Positions 1 through 7,828 of a stretch of DNA of 18,815 bases are shown here, in pieces (positions within the stretch are counted from its first letter, which is position 1; each line of letters begins with the position of its first letter). Location: contig JAGFNK010000899.1 of the NCBI GenBank assembly GCA_025769875.1, positions 1 through 18,815 of the forward strand, in the 5' to 3' direction. The position numbers and the translations under genes are program-made. This DNA is from Russula earlei. Taxonomy: Eukaryota; Basidiomycota; Agaricomycetes; Russulales; Russulaceae. Below the pieces are notes generated by a model. The model did not search any database, had not been told where the DNA came from, and saw only the letters and a list, made by a program, of their open reading frames with translations.

Positions 1-992
1 CCCAGCCACTTTCCAACGCTTTATGAACACCATCCTAGCAAAATACATTGCCACTGAACGAGTGGTAGTTTACCTAGACGATATACTAATCATGGCGCAA
101 AACCTTGAACGAACTGGATGACTGGACACACAAGGTCCTAAAGACACTCCAAGACCACAATTTGTACTTGAAACCAGAGAAGTGTGCTTTTCAACAAACC
201 TCTATTAGTTACCTAGGCATCAATATATCCCAAGGGCGAATATCTATGGACCAAGACAAGTTAATAGGCATTACAAAATGGCCTACTCCGACCAACGTTA
301 CAGAAATCCAAGCATTTTTAGGATTTTGCAACTTCTATCGACGATTTATCCACCAATACTCATGAATGGCACGACCCTTGTTTAATCTAACAAAGAAAGA
401 ACACCCCTTCAAATGGGAAGACGATGAAGAACAAGCATTTAGAAAATTAATCCAGGCATTCACAACAGCCCCAATCCTCATGTTACCTGATCATACTAAA
501 CCCTTTCGGCTCATCTGCGATGCAAGCGACTTTGCAGTCGGCGCAATCCTGGAACAACCTGATGAATTTAACAGATATCACCCAGTAGCCTATTTTTCGA
601 AATCCTTGGACCCCGCACAAAGAAATTACATGATCTATGATAAAGAGCTCCTGGCCATCGTCTCATCCCTCTGGCACTTCCGACACTACCTTGAAGGCGC
701 TACACACCCAATTGATCTATGGACGGACCACAATAATTTGACATACTTCATGACAAAACAAAAACTCACGCGACGACAAGCCCAATGGGCACTTCTTCTC
801 AGCAATTTTGACTTCACCATCACCCATCACCCAGGAACCATGAACAAAGCAGATGGTCTGTCCAGGTGGCCAGACTTTAAAGAGGGGATACAAAATGAAA
901 ATGATGGAAAGGTGCTCCTAGATGACAAATATTTTAAAATTAGAGCAACACACACCTCTGCTACAGAACCGATTGGTGACCAAGAACTTTGA
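1..992 (+). pseudogene. Gypsy pol, RT C-terminus and RNase H
   Basis: RT is entered mid-domain. The catalytic YLDD motif is at 71-82 in frame 2; the reading then shifts to frame 3 between about 92 and 105. Frame 3 carries the RT connection (FLGFCNFYRRFI) and a Ty3-type RNase H with CDAS, the DKELLAI glutamate, TDHNNL and ADGLSR. A TGA at 363-365 interrupts the frame between the FYRRFI segment and ARPLFNL; a second TGA is at 990-992 just past RNase H. The frame is otherwise open and well conserved, so the breaks look recent compared with the other relics here. In a live element this polyprotein part would copy RNA to DNA and degrade the RNA strand. Confidence 0.88.
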
Positions 993-2457
993 CAACAACT
1001 GCGATCTAGCAAAGACTATGACCCCAAAGTATCTAACACGTTAGCAATCATTATAAAGAATGGACCAAGACGATTATCCAAAGGCTTACAAGACTGGAAC
1101 CTCAAAGATGGACTAATATTATTCAAAGGAAAAGTCTACATCCCAAACAATGACACCCTACGAAAGAAAATTCTGAAACTACATCATGACTCCCTCGCCA
1201 CCGGACATCCTGGCCAATGGAAAACTTATGAACTAATCAGCCGAAACTATTGGTGGCCAGGAATGCTAACCTATGTCAAAGGTTATGTAGACGGTTGCGC
1301 AATTTGCCAAAGTACAAAGAACCACCCAAAGACAGAAACACCTCTCGTACCAATTACACCAGCTGGAGAAGTATGGAAGAGCATTACCATGGACTTTATC
1401 ACGGACCTACCAATTTCACAAGGCTTTGACAGCCTCCTAGTCGTGGTAGATCAATTCAGCAAAGCAATAATCATTACCCCCCTGCCACAAGACAATCATA
1501 GCGGATGAAACAGCAACACTAATCATGAACAATGTCTGGAGGAGAATAGGCCTCCCAACGCAAATAATATCAGACAGAGGCCCTCAATTCACAGCAAAAG
1601 TCACTCAAGAACTATGGAAGAAATTAAATGTCAAGATATCATTGAGCACGGCATATCACCCTCAGACAGATGGAGAAACAGAACGAGTAAACCAAGAACT
1701 AGAACAATACCTATGAATATTTTGCAACCACCAAGCGGACAATTGGGCAGAACTAATTCCCTTTATGGAGTTTGCACATAATGCCAGACAACACAGTGCT
1801 ACAAACAAACCCCCTTTCGAGGTCTGGTATGGCTTTAACCCAACATTTGCTCCACCCCTTGCTTTTGCATCAAAGTTCCCTTCAATCCAGGAAAGACTAA
1901 CAAGACTAGACCAATTCAGAGAAGAAGTAGCTGCCTCTCTTAACTGAGCAACTGAGATCATGAAGCAATCAGGACCTCAAACCTCCACATTTCGTTTTAA
2001 AGAAGGGGATCAAGTATGGTTGGAAGCCACAAATCTACGAACCACTCACCCAAAAGCAAAACTAGCCCCTCGACGCTATGGACCATTCAAAGTCATCACT
2101 GCCTATCCAGTAAATGTTTGCCTTGAGCTACCAAAGTCCTGGAAGATACACCCAGTCTTTCACCATTCCCTGATTAAACCTTACAAAGAAACCATTGCCC
2201 ATGGTCCTAACTTCTCAAACCCGCCACCAATACTAGTTGAAGGAGAAGAACAATATGAAGTAGAACAGATCTTAAACTCTCGGCTCTCCCCAAACCACAA
2301 AGGGATCCAATACCTGGTTAAATGGAAAGGTTACACTGCTGCAGAAAACACTTGGGAATCAGCATCTAACCTATCAAAAGCACAATTACTTGTTAAAGAC
2401 TTCCATCGGAAATATCCGAAGGCGCTTAAAACGATTCCCACCAGGAGTGACCCCTAA
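993..2457 (+). pseudogene. Gypsy pol, integrase and chromodomain
   Basis: The frame continues from RNase H into the integrase zinc-binding region (HH...GHPG, YWWPGM, CAICQ) and the first catalytic Asp (MDFITDLP, codon 1392-1394). A one-base-type frameshift near 1497 moves the reading to frame 1, which holds the second Asp (ISDRGPQF, codon 1573-1575) and the catalytic Glu (TERVNQ, codon 1681-1683). TGA stops fall at 1714-1716 and 1945-1947. Then follow a GPY/F-like module (RRYGPFKV) and a C-terminal chromodomain (about 2257-2400, with YLVKWKGY and ENTWE). In chromoviruses this domain targets integration to marked chromatin. The frame ends at TAA 2455-2457. All catalytic residues are present; inactivation is by stops and frameshifts. 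Confidence 0.88.
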
Positions 2458-2704
2458 ACCAACAACTCTCATCATGACCTCCGTCAACAACTATCTTTAT
2501 CTTTGCTACCAACAAACTTTTCAGAGAACCCCTGCGATCACATGCACTCAATCGACTACAGCTATTCCCAAAGCAATCCATAGAACAAGAAAGAACTCCC
2601 TACAAATGAACAGACTTTGACTTTTCATATGCAAACTACTCCACCTTCCAAAGAAACAAGTCCCTACTGTTGCAGGAGCAACAAGTCTATAAAGAGGGGA
2701 TGAA
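2458..2704 (+). other. Gypsy 3' untranslated spacer and polypurine tract
   Basis: No coding signal is seen between the pol stop and the LTR. The purine run AAAGAGGGGATGAA at 2691-2704 directly precedes the LTR start and is the likely plus-strand primer for reverse transcription. Confidence 0.7.
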
Positions 2705-2967
2705 TGTTATGAACCAAGGCCAGGTCCTGGCCATAGATTGTCCTATTTCACTCAAGAGAGACCTCTCTCACTTTGCATTACCAACTCCCTTCCATTTTCT
2801 GGGCTATCCCTCCTGCGGTACAAGATATCACGATTGCAAAGGCACTATAACACGACCAGGCACCTGTTTCCTAATCGGGTAATCATCGCGTGGCAGCCAC
2901 ATGCCACCCAGCCACCAAGGACCCAAAACAGCAGTACAAACTCTTAGAAACTGTTGCATAAATCATC

Positions 2968-3068
2968 TGACGTCATCAAGGCTCCAATGACATCATGGCT
3001 GACTGAGCAACTCTACAGTGACCTCATAGGCTCACTAAGCACTCCACAGCGACATCATAATGATGTCA
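2968..3068. promoter_or_regulatory. Cluster of CRE/bZIP-like octamers in LTR U3
   Basis: Seen directly: TGACGTCA at 2968-2975, TGACATCA at 2988-2995, TGACCTCA at 3019-3026, CGACATCA at 3050-3057 and TGATGTCA (reverse complement TGACATCA) at 3061-3068. The last two lie in a perfect 8-bp inverted repeat with a one-base centre (3051-3067). Canonical CRE/ATF sites are TGACGTCA. Use as bZIP-responsive elements of the LTR promoter is inferred. Confidence 0.5.
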
Positions 3069-3205
3069 TCGCTCCACAAATGATCAGTAATGCGCTCAGT
3101 AAGCCTGAAACTTGACACAAGCAAGTTTATGCCTCTGTAGTCCTATTGGATGGTACCAAAGAGTCTAGAATAGTCCCAGTTCTTTGTAATCGACCCTGTA
3201 CACTG

Positions 3206-3213
3206 TATATAAG
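3206..3213 (+). promoter_or_regulatory. TATA box of gypsy LTR
   Basis: TATATAAG lies 25 bp before the conserved block at 3231. The solo LTR has the same octamer at 5323-5330, 28 bp before its copy of the block. Confidence 0.55.
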
Positions 3214-3533
3214 CCCCAATGAACCATGGCAGTCATCAGACTGTCCATTTGTGATACTCTCATCTTCCTGGGTACTCCCCTGCGACCGCTCAGTTTAAAG
3301 ACTTCCCTCGCTTCCAAGGTACTCTTCAACGACCACCTTGTCTAAAGCCCTCTCGCTGCACTGGCCTCCAGTCTTTGCCTCTGCCTCCAGTTACACATAC
3401 CAGTCCCCATCTGGTACATTCTAGTCATTTGGCTCGCCCTCCTGTTAAACGCTGCCTACGCCGCATACCATCTGTTCCGACCCTTGCCCACCTGCTCCTG
3501 AGTCCACACGGATCAGCAGTATGTGTCTTGACA

Positions 3534-3949
3534 CATTCCTTATTGACAGAGGTACAATATCTTGGGCTTTGAAGAAACAGGAACTTGTAACACTCTCCAT
3601 GGCTGAAGCAGAATATGTAGCAGCTATGCACACAGCAAAAGAAGCTCTCTGGCTTTGCAAGCTTATTAACAAGCTACTCCCTTCCCTCTTCAGCTCTATC
3701 ACTTTATATTGCGACAATCAACCCACTTTGAAGCTCACCAAAGACGACAACTATTGCGCACACACAAATCACATCAACCTACAATATCATTTTATTTGTC
3801 AGGTCATAGCTGCCAAAACCGTTGACTTGAAGTACTGCCCAACAGAGGACATGCCCGCAGACATTTTAATGAAGGCTTTGCCTAAATGGAAGGTAAAGAT
3901 CCACACTCAAACCCTTGGTCTACATCACGCATGCGGGGGTGTGATGTAA
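3534..3949 (+). pseudogene. Ty1/copia RNase H, 5'-truncated by LTR insertion
   Basis: An open frame of about 138 codons starts mid-domain at the LTR edge and runs to TAA 3947-3949. It matches the C-terminal RNase H of copia polyproteins: TISWALKKQELVTLSMAEAE, then YCDNQPTLKLTKD, the TNHINLQYHF segment and YCPTEDMPADILMKALP. The RNase H acidic residues (Glu of EAEYVAA, Asp of CDNQ, Asp of ADIL) are present. An apparent ATG in this frame at 3521 lies inside the gypsy LTR and is not a real start. The rest of the copia polyprotein should lie left of the inserted gypsy element. No stop occurs in the surviving part, unlike the gypsy copy. Confidence 0.85.
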
Positions 3950-4096
3950 ATGTATGTTTTTGTTATGTGTTTCATGCACTCATGTATATTTTGTATCCAT
4001 GATATGATGAATACATATGTTCCGTGTGTTATGATCTCATACGATGTCATACATAAAATCATAAAAAACTACTTACAGTATGTGCTTTGGTGTACA
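3940..4096 (+). repeat. Possible copia 3' LTR
   Basis: A G-run (GCGGGGG, about 3933-3939) that could serve as polypurine tract precedes TGTGATGTAAATG. About 157 bp on, GGTGTACA could be the LTR end. The RNase H stop would lie just inside it, which is common in copia elements. No second LTR or target duplication is visible, so this is inferred from position only. Confidence 0.3.
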
Positions 4097-4631
4097 ATTA
4101 CCAAGCCCATAGCGTACTTGTGATTTAACTACAGCCCTCGCGTGGGCCCACAAATTCAAGCGATTTCAACCATTCCATTACCTGTACCTGGACTTCTCTC
4201 ACCACTGCCTTGAAACTGTCAGGGCTGGCACCTGTCTGGTATGATTGCTTTGTGTAGATTGGCAGCATGAATGAAAGCTTTTATACTGCAAGAGGAGTGT
4301 GTTACAGAAATGGGGCTAACCAGAGGATAAAGATGAGGGAGGACAGCTTAGAGACATGTGATTAGTGAATGATGTTGATTTGAAGCACCAACTTGAACTC
4401 TAGCATTCTGCATGACATCTCTCTGTAAACACAAAAAAGGTGAAAACATCAAATATTCATATTCTGACAAAAAAAACATGGGTGGATTCACATTAACCAG
4501 TACTTTCACCCCCAGTTTGAAAGAAATGGAGATCATCATTTTCAGTGTGTCTACAAGTTCTGTCCAAATGCTAGGTAGCCTTAGTCAGCTGTCCGATTGC
4601 TAGATCAGTGACAGTATTGAAACCCATGCAG
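4097..4631. other. Intergenic, nothing recognised
   Basis: Only short, non-conserved frames on both strands; no splice-linked coding signal or repeat boundary seen. It is the flank into which the solo LTR was inserted. Confidence 0.5.
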
Positions 4632-4636
4632 GTAAC
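4632..4636. repeat. Target site duplication, left copy
   Basis: GTAAC directly before the solo LTR; an identical copy follows it at 5600-5604. Five bp is the usual duplication for Ty3/gypsy integrases. Confidence 0.85.
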
Positions 4637-4660
4637 TGTCATGAACCATTCTCTGGAGAG

Positions 4661-5100
4661 GGCCCTTGAAGGACCCTTCCTTATAGGAGGAAACCCAGCC
4701 TCTATGGTGTCACCCTGTTCACACGAGCAAAAGGGGTGAGTAGAGGTGTCCACAATATCGCGCGCACATTGTTGCGTGAGCGATTCTCGGCACAATCAAC
4801 ATACAGCAAGCCCCACTTAAAGGCAACCCTTCTAGCAACAAAAGACAGTATTAGGGCCTTCCTAAGGACCCTTTGGAACGACCCTAGGAGCTCTACAATA
4901 GGCACTAACCTAGTATCAAAGGCCCTATAACGTGTTATTAGACCAACTCTAATAACTATAGAACGAACTATAAGGCAATACTAAGGACCTTAATAGAAAT
5001 ATTAGGGTCAACTCTAAGGACCCTAATAGAACTATATAGGGGCCTTATAAGATGACACTATTCCCTAACCAAACTACAAGTCCTTGAACGACCGGCCCTA
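4661..5100. repeat. Degenerate GGACCCT/CTAATAG repeats in solo LTR U3
   Basis: Short variants of CTAAGGACCCT, AATAGAACTATA and AGGGCC(C)TT recur many times, most densely at about 4850-5060. The LTR at 2705-3533 has no such block, so it explains part of the length difference. It looks like an expanded minisatellite-like tract. Confidence 0.55.
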
Positions 5101-5220
5101 AACTAACTAACAGGAAATGAATCAGGTGCTCGCACGTGTACTAAAGCAATGAAACACGTGGACAATGGAAGCTCTTACTCATCAAGAGGAGCCTTCTTAC
5201 TCAGCAGCTTACTGAGCATG

Positions 5221-5236
5221 ACTGAGCATGCTCAGT
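5221..5236. repeat. 16-bp perfect palindrome in solo LTR
   Basis: ACTGAGCATGCTCAGT equals its own reverse complement; ACTGAGCATG also stands directly before it at 5211-5220. It lies about 90 bp upstream of the TATA box, so could be a dimeric factor site. Confidence 0.6.
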
Positions 5237-5599
5237 AAGCATCCTCCGACTTCTTACTCATCACTCTATTGTGCTTGATAACAAGGTTATGACTTGTTCC
5301 CTATTTAACAGTTCTCTTGTAATATATAAGCGCTCAATAAAGTAGCGGACAGTCCTCAGACTGTCCATTTGTTTATGGCACTCTCTATCCCTGGGATACT
5401 CCTTTAAGGACCGTCCCCTTGTGACTATCCTGGCCTCTTCTCTGCGCGACTGCTCTACTCTCACAGTAACAGTGCCTCTCTGGTACCTGTTACTACTCTG
5501 GACTCTACTCCTTGCCCACGCGGTCTTGGACGTCTATCGACTCATCCTCGAGCTTACCCCTCACTCTTGAACTGGATAGTTCAACAGTGAGTCTTGACA

Positions 5600-5604
5600 G
5601 TAAC
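5600..5604. repeat. Target site duplication, right copy
   Basis: GTAAC directly after the solo LTR, matching 4632-4636. Confidence 0.85.
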
Positions 5605-6300
5605 GGCCATGGGTTGCTATGGGTACAGGTCCAGGTACAAAATGTTCAACCCTCCACAAACCTGTACCTGTGGCAAGGGTTGGTAGGTTTAATTAGCACT
5701 TAGTCTTGGTGGAGCATTATGAGCCACTTGAGTGTGGCAACATGTATTTCCTCATGCTTGCTCAAAATTTGTATTGTCAATGCATTTATGGTAGGAGAAC
5801 ATCACACTCTTGTACCAATTCAGGGCCCACTGCACTCCCCAGTGGAGGAGAGGGTGGCTGAGGCATTGGGGAATGAACAGGCCATTGGGCATCAAGTGAT
5901 GTCAGCAGGCAAGTTGTACAAATAGCTGAGGACTGGATCACAGGTACATGATGTGCAAGGTTGGGAAGGATGGCAGGGATGAGATGCAGGGTAAATGGAA
6001 CCATGACATCTCAAGTAAATGTCAATAGCTCTGCAAGCCAGAGAAGGGCAGTCAACTGCTATATTTTATCATCTGACAGGATAACAGCATCATAAGGAAC
6101 CTATAATAATGACATGTTCATATTCCAGGTCAAATTGTTGGATGAGAATCTCAATTATTGCTGTGTAGTCGATTTGAACACCTTGGCCAGGAACCCAGTC
6201 TATACAAAAGTGGGCATCCATCAAGACAGCACAGCCGGAATGCACCTCTCACATCCCACTTATTCACATGAGACTAAAATTCCCACTCTAGTTTTTCAGC
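5605..6300. other. No clear gene; eroded sequence
   Basis: Short open stretches on the minus strand (for example about 5786-6004) are weakly coding-like, and about 6121-6270 has minus-strand stretches in shifting frames. This may extend the fossil gene at 6301-6594. No family was recognised and no boundaries can be set. Confidence 0.3.
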
Positions 6301-6594
6301 TTCAGACAAGGATACAAGATGGAGGCTGCCAGTAAGCACATAAGCTCATTCTGTGTTGGGATTCACCACAGTGTTGGACAAGTGTTCCTTTGAATTCTCT
6401 GCCTTGGTTCAAAAGTTTTCATCTTCAACTTCTCAAAGGCACTCCTGCTCCTCATGGTGCTTCTGTACAATAGTTACTTCATAGATCTCATGTAGGAATT
6501 CAGTGAGCTGGTTCTCAGCTGCAATGTGGACATCCTCTGTTGGATCCAATAGATATTTTCTGGCCAGGGAGGTAAGATGCAAAGTAAAGAATGC
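6301..6594 (-). pseudogene. Fossil coding fragment, perhaps transposase
   Basis: One minus-strand frame of 98 codons reads like a soluble acidic protein (ARKYLLDPTEDVHIAAENQL is part of it). It is broken only by three TGA codons, at 6433-6435, 6409-6411 and 6346-6348, each where an Arg CGA codon would suit. Just beyond, a shifted frame reads AASILYPCLKLK, which loosely recalls the TYAA...HP..K region of hAT transposases. The family assignment is weak; that this is decayed coding sequence is more likely. No start or end could be found. Confidence 0.3.
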
Positions 6595-6710
6595 TCATCG
6601 CTCTCATACAACACAACACCCATCACTTACCTGTCGGTATTAGTATTACAGCCATAGAGGCTGAGCCATTCCTCCAACGTCACGATGAAGCACACATCAG
6701 TAATTGTGCC

Positions 6711-6871
6711 TCTCAGTTTCCAGAGGTTTCTCAAGTTGAGAAATCACCAAAAAACCACCAAAAACCAGCTAAAACCTGGAGAGTTAGACACTTGGAAACC
6801 CAGGTCCATTTCCTCAGAAACCTGGCCAGACAGTCTGGGATGGAAACCTAGGAAACCTACTGGAACCTATG
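6711..6871. repeat. GGAAACC/GGTTTCC cluster 1
   Basis: Many copies of CAGTTTCC, GGTTTC, GGAAACC and AAAACCTGG in both orientations. It is the leftmost of four such clusters around the MULE element. Confidence 0.55.
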
Positions 6872-7097
6872 TAACTTCAGATCTAGGTCCTATAATATAC
6901 AATTTCTAATGGTGCTGCAAGATAGGAATTAGACATGAAGGCATAGAATCTATGTGGAAAGGCAAGTAATCAAATGTGAGCCCTAATGAAACACTATTCT
7001 AAGGGCTTTGTGGAATGTACAAATCTTCACAACAGGCAGATAGCATTGACTGATCTACAGCATCATCATCATTCATCAGCAAACCACAAAAAAAATT

Positions 7098-7170
7098 CCC
7101 AGGTTTTTGTTGGTTTCCGCTGGTTTCCCAGTTTCCGGAAACCAAAAACCCAGAAACTGGGAAACCTGGT
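7098..7170. repeat. GGTTTCC fold-back cluster 2
   Basis: Nested inverted repeats: CCAGGTTT (7099-7106) with AAACCTGG (7162-7169), CCCAGTTTC (7127-7135) with GAAACTGGG (7153-7161), and the palindrome TTTCCGGAAA at 7132-7141. The segment can form a hairpin of about 70 nt. Confidence 0.65.
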
Positions 7171-7434
7171 AGACATCATGAAGCACACTGGAAAACAATT
7201 CAAGATTTCATCGACTGTCTGAGTGAGCGACGCCAGCACCTTGCACTGGAATGTGCAGACAACGATGGTGATGATGAATCCCTTCATCGTGCTGATGCCT
7301 CAATGATATCTGCATTCCATGCTGATCTGTATATACCTGAGAGTCCCCTCAAGGCTTAGATCCGTACCAGCTCAAATCGACTTCCAATTACAAGTAGAAA
7401 TGACATATACCCTATTTCTGACCATTTTCAGTGA
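7168..7434 (+). pseudogene. Coding-like fossil fragment between repeat clusters
   Basis: A plus-strand frame of 88 codons with a single internal stop (TAG 7357-7359) and end TGA 7432-7434. It has protein-like composition, for example WKTIQDFIDCLSERRQHLAL, an acidic NDGDDE stretch, and ISAFHADLYIPESPLK. It starts at the edge of fold-back cluster 2 and ends just before cluster 3. The style recalls N-terminal regions of fungal transposases, but I do not recognise a family. It has no visible start codon context or splice sites that complete a gene. Confidence 0.3.
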
Positions 7435-7453
7435 TTACTATACTATAGTTCTA

Positions 7454-7616
7454 CCAGTTTCCATACTTTCAACAGGTTTCTGTTAGTTTCTTAGGTTTCC
7501 ATGAAAGATACTCTCAGGTTGTTTCCGGGAAACCAGACATGGGTTTCCCAGTCTCCCGGTTTCCTGGTTTCCGCTGGTTTTTTTCGGTTTCCTGAGGTGA
7601 GAAACCGACGGAAACT
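7454..7616. repeat. GGTTTCC cluster 3
   Basis: Dense GGTTTCC variants, mostly one orientation with a few GGAAACC reversals at the end, followed by TTTACTGATGT at 7627-7637. The right-hand cluster 4 is followed by the same 11-mer at 10759-10769. Confidence 0.6.
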
Positions 7617-7675
7617 AAAATCCATCTTTACTGATGTTGCCATGCTCCAGGATGGCCCTCCAGCACCAGTTGCAT

Positions 7676-7770
7676 ACTTTTAGCGGTGGGTTAGATGATT
7701 AAAAATTACTATAAAAGGCAATTGGGTCAGCAAGATAATTGGGGCTTCAATCACATGTGTAAATGACACC
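7676..7770 (+). repeat. MULE terminal inverted repeat, left
   Basis: Begins ACTTTTAGCGGTGGGTT and aligns over about 95 bp with the reverse complement of 10471-10563. By eye roughly four in five bases match, with conserved blocks ATAAAAGG, GCAAGA and TTCAATCA. Confidence 0.8.
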
Positions 7771-7828
7771 AAAGTATTTTCTAAATCACTTATTTAATGA
7801 CTTATTTATTATGTATCTTGAAAATAAA

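Larger units (their letters stand above)
1..3533 (+). mobile_element. Ty3/gypsy chromovirus, 3' half, decayed
   Basis: The segment holds, in order, the end of a reverse transcriptase, RNase H, integrase with GPY/F-like and chromodomain modules, a polypurine tract (about 2691-2704) and a 3' LTR (2705-3533). This order (integrase after RNase H, chromodomain last) defines Ty3/gypsy chromoviruses. The 5' half (gag, protease, most of RT, 5' LTR) lies beyond the left edge. Four in-frame TGA codons and two frameshifts show that this copy is dead. The right end abuts a copia RNase H frame, so the element appears to have inserted into an older copia copy. Confidence 0.88.
2705..3533 (+). repeat. Gypsy 3' LTR (829 bp)
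   Basis: It starts TGTTATGAACC right after the polypurine tract and ends GTCTTGACA, giving near-perfect TGTTA/TGACA inverted ends. A TATA-like box (TATATAAG, 3206-3213) precedes a conserved block at 3231-3252 that recurs in the solo LTR at 5351-5372 with one mismatch; this probably marks the promoter/R region. The upstream U3 has several TGACGTCA-like octamers. The outer right flank is CATTC; its duplicate would be beyond the left edge of the window. Confidence 0.82.
4637..5599 (+). repeat. Solo LTR (963 bp), gypsy family
   Basis: It begins TGTCATGAACC and ends GTCTTGACA with perfect TGTCA/TGACA inverted ends. It is flanked by the exact 5-bp direct repeat GTAAC (4632-4636 and 5600-5604). It shares ends, TATATAAG (5323-5330) and a 22-bp promoter block (5351-5372) with the LTR at 2705-3533, but the U3 differs greatly. 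There is no internal domain, so it is a product of LTR-LTR recombination. Confidence 0.85.

Noticed and set aside
105..2457. UGA read as tryptophan in gypsy pol
   Set aside because: The same frames use TGG for Trp at conserved sites, two frameshifts are also present, and neighbouring genes use TGA as a normal hazard only in relics. Decay is simpler.
3375..3631. Short frames within the gypsy LTR
   Set aside because: They lie in LTR sequence with no conserved product; the ATG at 3521 merely fuses by chance to the copia frame.
2705..5599. The two LTR-like repeats as the pair of a single element enclosing copia
   Set aside because: They differ in length and U3, the right one has its own GTAAC duplication, and the left one is joined to a gypsy polypurine tract.
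6711..7616. CRISPR-like array of GGTTTCC repeats
   Set aside because: Units are 7-10 bases, irregular, in both orientations and without constant spacers, in a eukaryotic setting.
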